A stretch of DNA of 8,350 nucleotides from an uncultured Oscillospiraceae bacterium (GCA_934567115.1 CAKTJA010000054.1:1-8350); one strand, 5' to 3'; shown: positions 1-6,263, counted from the stretch's first letter. Numbers and translations: made by a program. The notes: generated from the letters alone by a model not told the origin.

Positions 1-451
1 ACTCTGCGCTGATCTCCGTGCGCACGAACGAGCCGAGGATGCCGTTGATGAACTTGACCGTCTCTGGCGTTTCGTACTTCTTGGCGATCTCCACCGCCTC
101 GTTGATGGCGACGGAATTCGGTATGTCGCGGCAGTAGAGGATCTCATACATCGCCACGCGCATGATGGCGGACGCCACCAGCGGGATGCGGTCAAAGCTC
201 CACCCCCTTGCATAGCGGGCGATGAAATCGTCCAGCTCCGGCGCGTGGGCGGCGACGCCGCGCACAAGCGTGCGGATATACTCCTCCTGCCCGGCGTTCG
301 GCGCATCGGCGTAAAGCTCATCCTCCTCCGCCAGAGCGCGGAAGCTTTCCCGGCTGAGCCTTTCGTCGAGCAGCTCATCCACGCTTTTTCCGGAAAAGCT
401 CAGCTCGTAGGCCAGATGAACGGCGATCTCTCTTGCTGTATTGCGAACCAT
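1..451 (-). CDS. nusB: Transcription antitermination factor NusB (3' end outside window)
   Basis: NusB binds boxA RNA with NusE (ribosomal protein S10) and promotes antitermination, chiefly of rRNA operons. About 150 codons are visible with no stop before the window edge, so the C-terminus is missing from view. The start ATG at 449-451 follows an AGGAAG Shine-Dalgarno. The N-terminus MVRNTAREIAVHLAYELSFS has the usual helical opening. Family hallmarks near the C-terminus are clear: IPLVASAIMRVAMYEILY, then IPNSVAINEAVEIAKKY, then FINGILGSFV. The visible length already exceeds the usual 130-140 residues, so this copy has a slightly long middle (an acidic stretch around residues 38-50) or tail. 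It lies 29 nt downstream of the Asp23-family gene and has no promoter of its own that I can see, so co-transcription with that gene is likely. This asp23-nusB order is common in Firmicutes. Confidence 0.95.
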   Translation of the reverse strand, partial: MVRNTAREIAVHLAYELSFSGKSVDELLDERLSRESFRALAEEDELYADAPNAGQEEYIRTLVRGVAAHAPELDDFIARYARGWSFDRIPLVASAIMRVAMYEILYCRDIPNSVAINEAVEIAKKYETPETVKFINGILGSFVRTEISAE

Positions 452-480
452 AGGCTTCCTTGTCCTTTTCTCTTTCTCTG

Positions 481-846
481 TTAATTGAAGCTGACGCCGC
501 CCACATGGACGTTGACCGCCTTCACGGCGAAGCCCGTCATCGAGGCGACGGCGCTCATCACGGCGTCCTGCACCTTGGACGCGACCTCCGGAATGGGGAA
601 GCCGTACTTCACCGTCAGATAGATGTCCAGCACGATCTCCCCGTCCTGCACCTCCATATGCACGCCGCGCGAGGGCTTCTTCCCCGTAAACTGCTCGGTG
701 ATCTGCTCAGTCACGGTCGTCATCATGGCGCCGACGCCCTCGATCTCGCCGATGGCCCCGGACGCGATGGTGACCATAACGTCTTCGGAAATATTGATGC
801 TTCCGTCCTGATCGGTCTGCGTCAGATACTCGCGGTTTTCACCCAT
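481..846 (-). CDS. Asp23/Gls24 family envelope stress response protein (YqhY-like)
   Basis: This 121-residue protein belongs to the Asp23/Gls24 family (DUF322). Family members are small cytoplasmic or membrane-associated proteins; in Bacillus the yqhY member sits next to nusB and has been linked to control of acetyl-CoA carboxylase. The sequence shows the family pattern: an N-terminal GSINISEDVMVTIASGAIGE segment (residues 15-34), a central amphipathic beta region with EIVLDIYLTVKYGFPIPEVA (about 69-88), a helix VQDAVMSAVASMTG, and a terminal VKAVNVHVGGVSF strand. The ATG at 846 is preceded by AAGGAGAG at good spacing. A sigma-A-type promoter sits upstream at 887-915. It is followed by nusB and preceded by spoIIIAH. 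Unlike in Bacillus subtilis, accB and accC do not lie between spoIIIAH and this gene. Confidence 0.93.
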   Translation of the reverse strand: MGENREYLTQTDQDGSINISEDVMVTIASGAIGEIEGVGAMMTTVTEQITEQFTGKKPSRGVHMEVQDGEIVLDIYLTVKYGFPIPEVASKVQDAVMSAVASMTGFAVKAVNVHVGGVSFN

Positions 847-886
847 TGCTGTCTCTCCTTGCTGTATGGTAATGATACTTTTTCCT

Positions 887-915
887 ATTTTACCACCCTT
901 CAGCGAAAATTACAA
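887..915 (-). promoter_or_regulatory. Sigma-A-type promoter for asp23-nusB
   Basis: On the minus strand, TTGTAA (910-915) is followed after exactly 17 nt by TAAAAT (887-892). A TG one base before the -10 gives an extended -10 motif. This fits a vegetative promoter starting near 880 and firing into the Asp23-family gene, whose ATG is at 846. The -35 begins only 3 nt after the spoIIIAH stop codon. No hairpin terminator is seen between spoIIIAH and this promoter, so sporulation read-through into asp23-nusB is possible. Based on motif match only. Confidence 0.7.
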
Positions 916-918
916 CAG

Positions 919-1455
919 CTAATTTACCTCAAGGATCTTAATGCAGTCGGCGGAGAGGTCCGTCTCCTGCTTTACGATGTCCGTGATCCTTGCGATATCC
1001 TCGGTCTGAAGGCCGTCCTCCCCGGCGGAGACCACGACGCTCACGCTGTCGTCCGCCATGAACACCACGCAGTCCTCATAGCCCTTGGCCGTTATCATGT
1101 TTTCGATCTGCGCCTCGCAGAGCGTATAGGCCGCAAGCGTCTGAATGCTCTGCGCCGCCTCCTCCGCCGCCTCGCCGTCGATCTCCGCGCTTCCGGAGGC
1201 CTCCTGCAAAAGGCTCAGCGCGCTGTCGCGCGCCTGCTGCCTCGTCAGTCTGGCCGTCGCGAAATAGTCGCTTGCAAGCGCCTCGCCCGACGCCTCCTCC
1301 GCTTCGCCCGACGTGCCGTCCACCAGCGTGGACTGTCCGAGGATCTTGTCGGTCTCCTCCACATTTTCCGCGTAGCGCCCGTTCAGAAAGATCGCCGCGC
1401 ACACCAGCAGCAAAACCGCCGCCGCAACCGTATTCCTCTTCCACAGCTTTTTCAT
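919..1455 (-). CDS. spoIIIAH: Stage III sporulation protein AH (SpoIIIAH)
   Basis: SpoIIIAH is the mother-cell membrane protein whose extracellular YscJ/FliF-like domain binds forespore SpoIIQ across the intermembrane space, forming the ring of the feeding-tube channel. The 178-residue protein begins MKKLWKRNT followed by one hydrophobic segment (about residues 9-25). A low-complexity acidic linker (Glu/Ser/Ala-rich, about 28-62) comes next, then SDYFATARLTRQQARDSALS and the ring-building fold, ending in a SVSVVVSAGED ... IARITDIVKQETDLSADCIKI pattern typical of the family. It is somewhat shorter than the Bacillus subtilis protein (about 218), as is usual in Clostridia. Start ATG at 1455 follows GGGAGG. 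It is the last gene of the spoIIIA operon, 54 nt after spoIIIAG, the largest internal gap of the operon. Confidence 0.95.
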   Translation of the reverse strand: MKKLWKRNTVAAAVLLLVCAAIFLNGRYAENVEETDKILGQSTLVDGTSGEAEEASGEALASDYFATARLTRQQARDSALSLLQEASGSAEIDGEAAEEAAQSIQTLAAYTLCEAQIENMITAKGYEDCVVFMADDSVSVVVSAGEDGLQTEDIARITDIVKQETDLSADCIKILEVN

Positions 1456-1509
1456 GTTCTTCCTCCCAAAAAAACTTTTTTATCGAGACGCGGCCTTACA
1501 GCCCCCGTC

Positions 1510-2019
1510 TCAGGGTTTCCCCTGTATGACCGAGATCCTGTCGCTCGGCAGGTTCGTGAGCGCGCTGACTGCGTTGGTCACGGCGAGGCGCACCTCCGCG
1601 CTCCCCGCGCCCTCGCAGACCACAAGCGCCCCGATATAGCGCGGATAAATGCTCGCCGTCACCACGACCTCCTGCATGCCGCTGCCCGCGTTGACGACGA
1701 CCGTCTCCGATCTGCGCTGCCATTCGTCCGCGCCGCCGCGCTCGGAGGAGCTGTCCTGCGCCAGCTCCCGCTTCGTGCCGGAGTCCACCGTCAGCATCAG
1801 CTTCAATTCGCCCACGCCGTCGATGGCGCGCAGAATATCTTCCATCTCCTCCTGCACCGCCGGGCGGTCGAACCGCTCCTCCGTTGTCCCGTTCTGCGGC
1901 GCGCTCTCCTTCTCCCCGCCGGGCAGCAGCATCAGCACGACGCCCAGCAGACAGACGGCTGCGGCGAGCCGATACTTTTTAAACGCCTCCAGCGCCTTCT
2001 CCCACGGCTTTTCGTTCAT
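1510..2019 (-). CDS. spoIIIAG: Stage III sporulation protein AG (SpoIIIAG)
   Basis: SpoIIIAG forms a large ring in the intermembrane space as part of the SpoIIIA-SpoIIQ complex. I place the start at the ATG at 2017-2019 (169 residues, MNEKPWEKALEAFKKYR...). GGAGG lies 8 nt upstream of it, and it overlaps the spoIIIAF stop in an ATGA junction. An in-frame ATG at 2034 would put that Shine-Dalgarno inside the gene. Domains: short cytoplasmic N-terminus, one membrane segment (about residues 18-33, LAAAVCLLGVVLMLL), a linker, then a ring-building motif fold that includes LKLMLTVDSGTKRELAQ, a variable Ser/Glu/Arg stretch, and a C-terminal VVVTASIYPRYIGALVVCEGA motif with VRLAVTNAVSALTNLPSDRISV. Length and layout match the family. 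Confidence 0.95.
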   Translation of the reverse strand: MNEKPWEKALEAFKKYRLAAAVCLLGVVLMLLPGGEKESAPQNGTTEERFDRPAVQEEMEDILRAIDGVGELKLMLTVDSGTKRELAQDSSSERGGADEWQRRSETVVVNAGSGMQEVVVTASIYPRYIGALVVCEGAGSAEVRLAVTNAVSALTNLPSDRISVIQGKP

Positions 2020-2486
2020 TTCGCCGCCCTCCATTCCTGCCGTTCGCGCCCAACGCCAAGCTCGCTTTCGATCAGCGCGGCGAGCGCCTCGTTCTCCGTG
2101 CCGAAGAGGGTCACACGGTCCGGAAGGATCGCGCCGCCCTCCTCGCGCGCTTCCACCTCCGCCGTCACCGAAAGCCCAAGCTCACGCGCTTTGTCCTCAA
2201 TATATGCGCCCGTCCGTTCCTCTATGACCCCGGCAAGCGCCCTGTTGTTGTCCGCCTCGTACCGCTCCGCCAGCGCCGCCCTTCCCTCGGCAAGCCCGCC
2301 GACGTCCGGCGCAAGCTCCGAAAGCTCCGTCCCGCCAAGCGGGCGCAGCATGCAGAGGATCAGCATAAGTCCGCCGCAGAAGCGCACGATCCCGCGCGGC
2401 GCGCCCTCCGGCGCAAGCTGGTCGGCGAGGCTGACCAGAAAGGCGCAGCTCACCACGCCGAGCAGCCACTGCCGTATAAGCTCCAT
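2016..2486 (-). CDS. spoIIIAF: Stage III sporulation protein AF (SpoIIIAF)
   Basis: SpoIIIAF is a mother-cell membrane component of the SpoIIIA channel with a small ring-building domain related to those of AG and AH. I choose the ATG at 2484-2486 (156 residues, MELIRQWLLGVVSCAFLVSL...). It overlaps the spoIIIAE stop by one base (TGATG), follows GGTGGTGAT, and gives the expected hydrophobic start. A longer open frame running upstream to 2912 lies inside spoIIIAE and is not credible. Two membrane segments are visible (about residues 5-22 and 33-48), followed by an acidic helical region and a C-terminal domain with VTAEVEAREEGGAILPDRVTL. The gene ends in an ATGA overlap with spoIIIAG, implying translational coupling. 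Confidence 0.92.
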   Translation of the reverse strand: MELIRQWLLGVVSCAFLVSLADQLAPEGAPRGIVRFCGGLMLILCMLRPLGGTELSELAPDVGGLAEGRAALAERYEADNNRALAGVIEERTGAYIEDKARELGLSVTAEVEAREEGGAILPDRVTLFGTENEALAALIESELGVGRERQEWRAAK

Positions 2487-3547
2487 CAAATCACCACCAT
2501 TGAAATTGAGACCAGAAGCGACGCAAGCAGCAAAAGCGCACACGCCGCCGTCATCCCGAATACAAGGCCGAAGGCGTCTCCCAGCTGCTCCAGCAGACGC
2601 TCGACCGTCTTGACGCCGCTGACCGACGCGGCAAACGCCGCCGCCCTGTAAAGCAGGAACTGTACGCCGAGACGCACGAGCGGCGTAAGGCAGAGGAACA
2701 GAACGCCGAACACTCCGACGGCGCCGATCGCCGCGCGAAGCGAGTGCGCCGCGCCGAGAACGGCCTCCGCCGCGTCGGAAAGAATGCCGCCGACCACCGG
2801 CACCGCTCCCGAGACCGCCGCCTGTGCGGCCTTGACCGCCGTGCGGTCCGCGCTTCCGGTGAGAACGTTGCTCACCGAAAGGTAGAGCGTGAAAAGTGTG
2901 ACCACGGCGCACAGCGCCCGGGAGATCAGCTTTTTCAGCCCATCCGCAAGCTTGTCAAGCCCCCTTTCCGGAAGCGCCGCGCCGGCGGAGGCCAGCGCGA
3001 TATGGCAATAGGTCAGCGGAAGCAGCAGTCCCTCGATCACGCTCATGAGCACGTCCGCCGCCCAAAGCGTTCCGACCTGCCACGCGCTCGCCGTGAACAC
3101 GCCGCCGCAGCCCGCCAGCGCCGCCGCCATCGTCGGCAGCAAAAGCTTTGCAAAGGCGGAAAGCTCCTGCATCGCGGAAACGCCAAGCCCGATGAGCGCC
3201 GAAAGGTCCCCGGCGGAGATCGTCGTGACCGCCAGCACTCCCGCCATCGGAACGAACCGCGCCGCCGTCTCCCCTCCGGTGGAGGCAAGTCCCTCCGCCG
3301 CGCCGCAGAGCAGCGCGACCATCGCCAGCAGCACCGCGCCGCGAAGCGCCTCCCGCCATGCGCTTTGAAAGGCGTCGAGCGCGCCGTGCAGCAGCCTCTC
3401 CACGCCGCCCGCCGCCATGTCCTCGTCCTGCGTCAGCTCCGCCGCCTCCTCGGGAAGCGCTTCAAGAAGCTCGTCCGGAAGCTCCGCCCCGCGTGCAAAA
3501 ACGCACAGAGCAAACGCCGCGAGCAGAAAAAATACCACTCGTTTCAC
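2486..3547 (-). CDS. spoIIIAE: Stage III sporulation protein AE (SpoIIIAE)
   Basis: SpoIIIAE is the large polytopic membrane protein of the SpoIIIA complex and is proposed to form part of the channel in the mother-cell membrane. The 353-residue product has an N-terminal signal-like hydrophobic segment (MKRVVFFLLAAFALCVFARG), a short acidic extracytoplasmic region (about 22-55), and then repeated hydrophobic helices to the C-terminus (CALLLLASLLVSISMVVI). Conserved-looking segments include MQELSAFAKLLLPTMAAALAGCGG and VPVVGGILSDAAEAVLGAAHSLRAAIG. The start is a GTG (3545-3547) in a GTGA overlap with the spoIIIAD stop, with GGAGG 7 nt upstream. It is shorter than the Bacillus subtilis protein (about 399). 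Strongly Ala/Leu-rich, in keeping with the high-GC host. Confidence 0.95.
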   Translation of the reverse strand: MKRVVFFLLAAFALCVFARGAELPDELLEALPEEAAELTQDEDMAAGGVERLLHGALDAFQSAWREALRGAVLLAMVALLCGAAEGLASTGGETAARFVPMAGVLAVTTISAGDLSALIGLGVSAMQELSAFAKLLLPTMAAALAGCGGVFTASAWQVGTLWAADVLMSVIEGLLLPLTYCHIALASAGAALPERGLDKLADGLKKLISRALCAVVTLFTLYLSVSNVLTGSADRTAVKAAQAAVSGAVPVVGGILSDAAEAVLGAAHSLRAAIGAVGVFGVLFLCLTPLVRLGVQFLLYRAAAFAASVSGVKTVERLLEQLGDAFGLVFGMTAACALLLLASLLVSISMVVI

Positions 3548-3930
3548 ATCAGACCCTCCATCAGCTCAAGCACCGCCCGAAGCAGCGGAGCGGCGGCAAG
3601 CAGCGCACAGACCACGCCCGCCGTCTCCAGCACGCAGGCCAGCGCATTCTGTGAAGCGTCCCGGCAGAACGCGCCGCCGATGCGCACCGTCAGCGCAATG
3701 GCCGTCACCTTCAAAAGCGGCGTGAAGACGGAGCCGGCCAATCCCGTCAGCGAAAGCAGCTCGCCGCCCAGCGCGGCAAGCTCGCCGGCGGCGGAGGTCA
3801 GAAGCGCCCCCGCGCACAGCACGGTTCCCAGCGCAAAGACAAGCGCAAGCTCGTCCCCGCCGCGCCGCAGCAGCGGAGCGGCCACCGATGCGACCAGACA
3901 CAGCGCCGCGATCTTGAGCAAAACGTCCAT
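3544..3930 (-). CDS. spoIIIAD: Stage III sporulation protein AD (SpoIIIAD)
   Basis: SpoIIIAD is a small integral membrane protein of the SpoIIIA channel, related to SpoIIIAC. I start it at the ATG at 3928-3930 (128 residues, MDVLLKIAALCLVASVAAPLL...), 4 nt after the spoIIIAC stop, which gives the usual family length (about 130). The open frame extends further upstream to 3990, but that part overlaps spoIIIAC and adds a Cys/Ser/Arg-rich leader unlike the family. Several hydrophobic helices are visible (about residues 5-20, 28-50, 65-80 and 98-118). The segment SVFTPLLKVTAIALTVRIGGAFCRDA is the best match to the family core. The upstream Shine-Dalgarno is weak (AGGGCG), consistent with translational coupling to spoIIIAC. 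Confidence 0.95.
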   Translation of the reverse strand: MDVLLKIAALCLVASVAAPLLRRGGDELALVFALGTVLCAGALLTSAAGELAALGGELLSLTGLAGSVFTPLLKVTAIALTVRIGGAFCRDASQNALACVLETAGVVCALLAAAPLLRAVLELMEGLM

Positions 3931-3934
3931 CGCC

Positions 3935-4129
3935 CTAAAACCCGAAGAGCGTCTTGACCAGCTCAAACAGCGAGCTGATCTCGCGCACAAGCAGCATCAT
4001 CGTTGTCACAAGTCCCGCAAGGCTCACAAGCATTGCCTGATCCGGACGGTCGGACCGCACCAGCAGCTGGTTGAGCACGGCGACGACGATCCCAATGGCG
4101 GCAATTTTAAAAACGAGATCAATATCCAT
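3935..4129 (-). CDS. spoIIIAC: Stage III sporulation protein AC (SpoIIIAC)
   Basis: This 64-residue membrane protein is SpoIIIAC, a two-helix component of the mother-cell channel. MDIDLVFKIAAIGIVVAVLN forms helix 1. A short basic and acidic turn with RSDRPDQ follows, then helix 2 (about residues 33-48, LVSLAGLVTTMMLLV) and a C-terminal REISSLFELVKTLFGF. These are strongly conserved features of the family, and the usual length is about 65-68. The ATG at 4127-4129 follows GGAGAGGG. A 33-nt gap separates it from spoIIIAB and a 4-nt gap from spoIIIAD. Confidence 0.96.
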   Translation of the reverse strand: MDIDLVFKIAAIGIVVAVLNQLLVRSDRPDQAMLVSLAGLVTTMMLLVREISSLFELVKTLFGF

Positions 4130-4162
4130 TTAACCCTCTCCTATGTAAAGTATTTTTGCCTT

Positions 4163-4660
4163 TCATATCAGAAGAATCGTCAAAAGCGTTCCCGCGCTGA
4201 GACAGACCGCGTTGATAAGCCTCGCGTCCTCCCGGGCCGTCCGCGCACGCTCCCGCCGGGCCGCGTTCAGTTCCTCCAGCGCGCCATGCAGCGCGGAAAG
4301 CAGCCCCTCCTCCTCGCCGCCGAACGCATCGCTCACGCGCGCCAGCGTCTCACGCTCTCTCGTGGACAGGGCGAGCCGCCGCGCCGCTTCGCGCCAGCAG
4401 TCGGAGAGCGAACGGTCGGCGTCGGCGGCGCGGGCCGCCAGCACCCTTTCGAAAAATTCGTCTGCGTACCGCCCGATCCCGCGCTCCTCCAGCAGACGCG
4501 GCAGCGGACGGAGCGACGTCCTCACACCGCGTTCAAGACACGCGAGCGCGGCGGCAAGATCGTCCAGCGTCTCCCGCTCCCTTTTCCCGGCAAGAAGCAG
4601 ACGCTGCCGGATCATCAGCGCGCCTCCCGCGATCAGCGCCGCCCCTGCAAGCTTCAGCAC
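4163..4660 (-). CDS. spoIIIAB: Stage III sporulation protein AB (SpoIIIAB)
   Basis: SpoIIIAB is the GspF-like (type II secretion platform) membrane component that is thought to work with the ATPase SpoIIIAA. I choose the GTG at 4658-4660 (165 residues, beginning (M)LKLAGAALIAGGALMIRQ). It has GGAGG 7 nt upstream, overlaps the spoIIIAA stop by 7 nt, and gives the family length (about 170). A frame continuing upstream to 4753 lies inside spoIIIAA. Layout: N-terminal hydrophobic segment (about 3-17), a long soluble charged helical body with LDDLAAALACLERGVRTSLRPLP and a C-terminal RTAREDARLINAVCLS followed by a hydrophobic tail (about 149-165, TLLTILLI). The GTG start may keep its level below that of its neighbours. 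Confidence 0.94.
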   Translation of the reverse strand: MLKLAGAALIAGGALMIRQRLLLAGKRERETLDDLAAALACLERGVRTSLRPLPRLLEERGIGRYADEFFERVLAARAADADRSLSDCWREAARRLALSTRERETLARVSDAFGGEEEGLLSALHGALEELNAARRERARTAREDARLINAVCLSAGTLLTILLI

Positions 4661-5580
4661 GGCGCTTCCTCCGTACGGCAGCGCCGTCTGTTCCCCGCGC
4701 CCTCCACGGTCACGGTCCGCGTGAAAACGCCGGCCTCCCGAAGATACGTCCAAAGCGGCTTTCGCACCAGCTCGTCAGGGTCCGCCGCGTGCATCGTCGC
4801 AAGCAGCGCAACGCCGCAGTTCGCCGCCTGTGACATCGCCGCCACGTCCTCCGCCGCCGTGATCTCGTCAACGGCGATCACCTGCGGGTTCATCGCGCGC
4901 AGCACCATGCCGATCCCCACCGCCTTCGGACAGCCGCTCAAAACGTCCGTATGCGTTCCAAGCGTCATGCGCGGCTCTCCGCCCGCACAGACGGCCAGCT
5001 CTCCGCGCTCGTCGATCACCGCGACGCGCAGCGCGGGGTGCGCCTCGCCGCCGCACGACAGTCTGCGGACAAGGTCGCGCAGAAGCGTGGTCTTCCCCCC
5101 GCCGGGCGGCGAGAGGATCAGCGTGCTGCAAAAACGGTCTCCGTCAAACAGCTCGCCCGCCACCTCGTCCGCAAGGCCGACGCGCTCCGTTACGATGCGC
5201 AGCGCAAGCGAGGAAATGTCCCTCAGCCCGTCGACCCTCCCGTCCCGCAGCACCGTCGTCCCGCACACGCCGAGACGAAAGCCCCCGGGCAGGCACAGAT
5301 AGCCGTGCCGCAGCGTCTCCGTACAGGCATAGCGGGAGTAGTCGGTCAGCGTGTCCACCATCCGCGCAAGCTCCTCCGGAGAGACGCAGCGGTCCGCGCC
5401 GAAGTACGGCAGCGGGATCTCCCCCTCCGGCAGCAGCGCCGTGGGCGGCTGTCCCGCGCGCAGACGGAACTCCTCCGTCCGCCGCTTCTGATGCTCCGGC
5501 AGCTGCATCGCCGCCCTGCGGAACCTTGGCGGCAGCAGCGCGCACGCTTCTTCACAGCGCGCGGCGTGTTTTTCCTCCAT
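4654..5580 (-). CDS. spoIIIAA: Stage III sporulation protein AA, secretion-type ATPase (SpoIIIAA)
   Basis: SpoIIIAA is a cytoplasmic mother-cell ATPase related to type II/IV secretion ATPases and is thought to energise the SpoIIIA-SpoIIQ channel. I start it at the ATG at 5578-5580 (308 residues, MEEKHAARCEEACALLPPRF), behind a purine-rich GGAAGGGGCGGAG. This equals the Bacillus subtilis length (307). An in-frame ATG at 5652 would run translation through a terminator and promoter and is rejected. Walker A is PPGGGKTT at residues 158-165. VAVIDERGEL (187-195) and the Walker B VIAVDEI (234-240) follow, then LLATMHA (259-265). The N-terminal RTEEFRLRAGQPP and the YSRYACTETLRHGYLCLPGG region (81-100) are also family features. 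It is the first gene of the operon and has a sigma-E-type promoter upstream. Confidence 0.96.
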   Translation of the reverse strand: MEEKHAARCEEACALLPPRFRRAAMQLPEHQKRRTEEFRLRAGQPPTALLPEGEIPLPYFGADRCVSPEELARMVDTLTDYSRYACTETLRHGYLCLPGGFRLGVCGTTVLRDGRVDGLRDISSLALRIVTERVGLADEVAGELFDGDRFCSTLILSPPGGGKTTLLRDLVRRLSCGGEAHPALRVAVIDERGELAVCAGGEPRMTLGTHTDVLSGCPKAVGIGMVLRAMNPQVIAVDEITAAEDVAAMSQAANCGVALLATMHAADPDELVRKPLWTYLREAGVFTRTVTVEGAGNRRRCRTEEAPC

Positions 5581-5610
5581 TCTCTCCGCCCCTTCCTTAT
5601 GAGATATCCA

Positions 5611-5640
5611 ACTGTATGAAAAAAGCGGACAGGTTATGAC
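5611..5640 (-). promoter_or_regulatory. Sigma-E-type promoter of the spoIIIA operon
   Basis: On the minus strand, GTCATAAC (5633-5640) and CATACAGT (5611-5618) are 14 nt apart. The known sigma-E consensus is roughly GKMATATW, 13-15 nt, CATACAMT. The -35 matches 6 of 8 positions and the -10 matches 7 of 8, with correct spacing. spoIIIA is a sigma-E operon in Bacillus, so position and motif agree. Transcription would start near 5604, giving a leader of about 24 nt that contains the Shine-Dalgarno of spoIIIAA. The -35 lies in the loop and descending arm of the terminator hairpin at 5619-5649. Confidence 0.82.
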
Positions 5641-5649
5641 CTGTCCACT
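5619..5649 (-). terminator. Intrinsic terminator upstream of spoIIIAA
   Basis: On the minus strand a perfect 8-bp stem (GGACAGGT / ACCTGTCC, extended by AGT/GCT with one G-U pair) encloses a 4-nt loop (CATA) and is followed by six T residues. This is a textbook Rho-independent terminator for transcripts arriving from the cysteine-rich gene and recombinase side. The stem itself is also palindromic for the plus strand, but the T run favours minus-strand termination. Confidence 0.88.
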
Positions 5650-5735
5650 CAAAAGATTTCATTTGCGCGCTCCGCGTACGGATCCGTCGCTCCGGTCCCC
5701 ATGCGAAGTCCCTCGCGGCCCGGTGCGGAAAGGAC

Positions 5736-5764
5736 GGGAGCCGGACCGAAAAGGTCCGGCTCCC
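5736..5764 (-). repeat. Strong 12-bp hairpin after the cysteine-rich gene
   Basis: A perfect inverted repeat GGGAGCCGGACC / GGTCCGGCTCCC with a 5-nt loop lies 35 nt after the stop of the cysteine-rich ORF. No long T run follows on either strand (only CCTTT on the minus side). It may be a 3'-end stabilising hairpin or a weak first terminator in tandem with the stronger one at 5619-5649. Together with that site it fills most of the 218-nt gap between the two genes; I see no ORF there. Confidence 0.7.
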
Positions 5765-5798
5765 GCTCCGGCGTTATGGCCGGGTTCAGCCGCGTCTC

Positions 5799-6263
5799 CT
5801 ACTTGCAGCAGGAGCAGCCCGGTGCGGGCGGCTCCGCGCCGTCCTCCTGCGGGGAGGCGATGCCCGCCGGGAAGAAATCGTTTGTGGGGAAGCTGACGCT
5901 TTCAAACATCTCGCAGGGATCGTCGCAGGCGCTGCACGACACGCTGCCGACCGCCTGACAGCTCCCGCTCGGGATGCAGTAGTCGAACACCGGAATGAGC
6001 AGCTGGGTATCCCGCTCCAGACGGACGATGGAAAACTGACCGATGGAGATGCACACGCGTCTGGTCTGCGGCTCGAAGATGATCGGATCGTCGAAGGCGT
6101 CCGCAATGCCGCACGGCACGCCGCACATCGCCGTACCGTCGCCGCAGCCGCAGTTGCAGGACGTCTGGCCGCAGCCACAGGACGTCTGACCGCAGCCGCA
6201 GCTGCAATCGACGATGCGCGCGCACAGCAGCAGCGGATCGACAGCCTCTGCGGTCAATACCAA
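5799..6263 (-). CDS. Cysteine-rich protein, possible spore-surface component; 5' end uncertain or truncated
   Basis: I do not recognise a named family. The visible frame is 154 residues with 20 cysteines. After a short hydrophobic opening (VLTAEAVDPLLLCARIVDC) comes a Cys-Gly/Gln-rich stretch (about 20-44) containing two CGCGQTS units. A cysteine-poor core follows (about 52-95, with FEPQTRRVCISIGQFSIVRL and ERDTQLLIPVFDYCIP), then SCSACDDPCEMF and ESVSFPTNDFFP, and a GCSCCK end. The cysteine density, its place beside spoIIIA and the compact core suggest a cross-linked spore-coat-type protein; this is inference only. The only usable starts are TTG at 6263 or TTG at 6257. The nearest AGGAAGGA is about 17 nt away, and the frame is continuous back to the recombinase stop at 6288-6290. 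The gene may therefore have lost its true N-terminus to an insertion. Confidence 0.7.
   Translation of the reverse strand: MVLTAEAVDPLLLCARIVDCSCGCGQTSCGCGQTSCNCGCGDGTAMCGVPCGIADAFDDPIIFEPQTRRVCISIGQFSIVRLERDTQLLIPVFDYCIPSGSCQAVGSVSCSACDDPCEMFESVSFPTNDFFPAGIASPQEDGAEPPAPGCSCCK
6157..6198 (-). repeat. Two tandem 21-bp repeats encoding CGCGQTS-type units
   Basis: Two adjacent 21-bp units (6157-6177 and 6178-6198) differ at only two positions, and another CAG follows as the start of a third. They encode the seven-residue Cys/Gly/Gln/Thr/Ser repeat in the cysteine-rich protein. Such units expand and contract by slippage, so copy number may vary between strains. Confidence 0.85.

Noticed and set aside
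460..2613. A 717-codon open frame on the plus strand
   Set aside because: It lies antisense to asp23 and spoIIIAF-AH and is rich in Arg, His, Leu and Ser as expected of a complementary frame in high-GC DNA. It has no family resemblance, while the minus-strand genes are clear.
2487..2912. A 142-residue N-terminal extension of SpoIIIAF
   Set aside because: It is fully inside spoIIIAE in another frame, with Arg/Gly-rich shadow composition; TGATG coupling and the hydrophobic start support ATG 2486.
3931..3990. A longer SpoIIIAD N-terminus (20 extra residues)
   Set aside because: It overlaps the conserved end of spoIIIAC, and the Arg/Ser/Cys-rich leader is unlike a membrane protein start; the ATG at 3930 gives the family length.
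2744..5302. An 852-codon open frame on the plus strand
   Set aside because: It is antisense to spoIIIAA-AE, of Arg/Ala/Pro/Ser-biased shadow composition, and crosses several gene boundaries without any domain pattern.
5581..5652. A longer SpoIIIAA N-terminus starting at ATG 5652
   Set aside because: The extra 24 residues are read from the terminator and sigma-E promoter, the ATG has no Shine-Dalgarno, and the shorter form has the family length and a good ribosome binding site.
6157..6198. CRISPR-like or mobile repeat
   Set aside because: The repeat is only two units, has no spacers, and keeps frame with a Cys-rich peptide unit, so it is an internal coding repeat.
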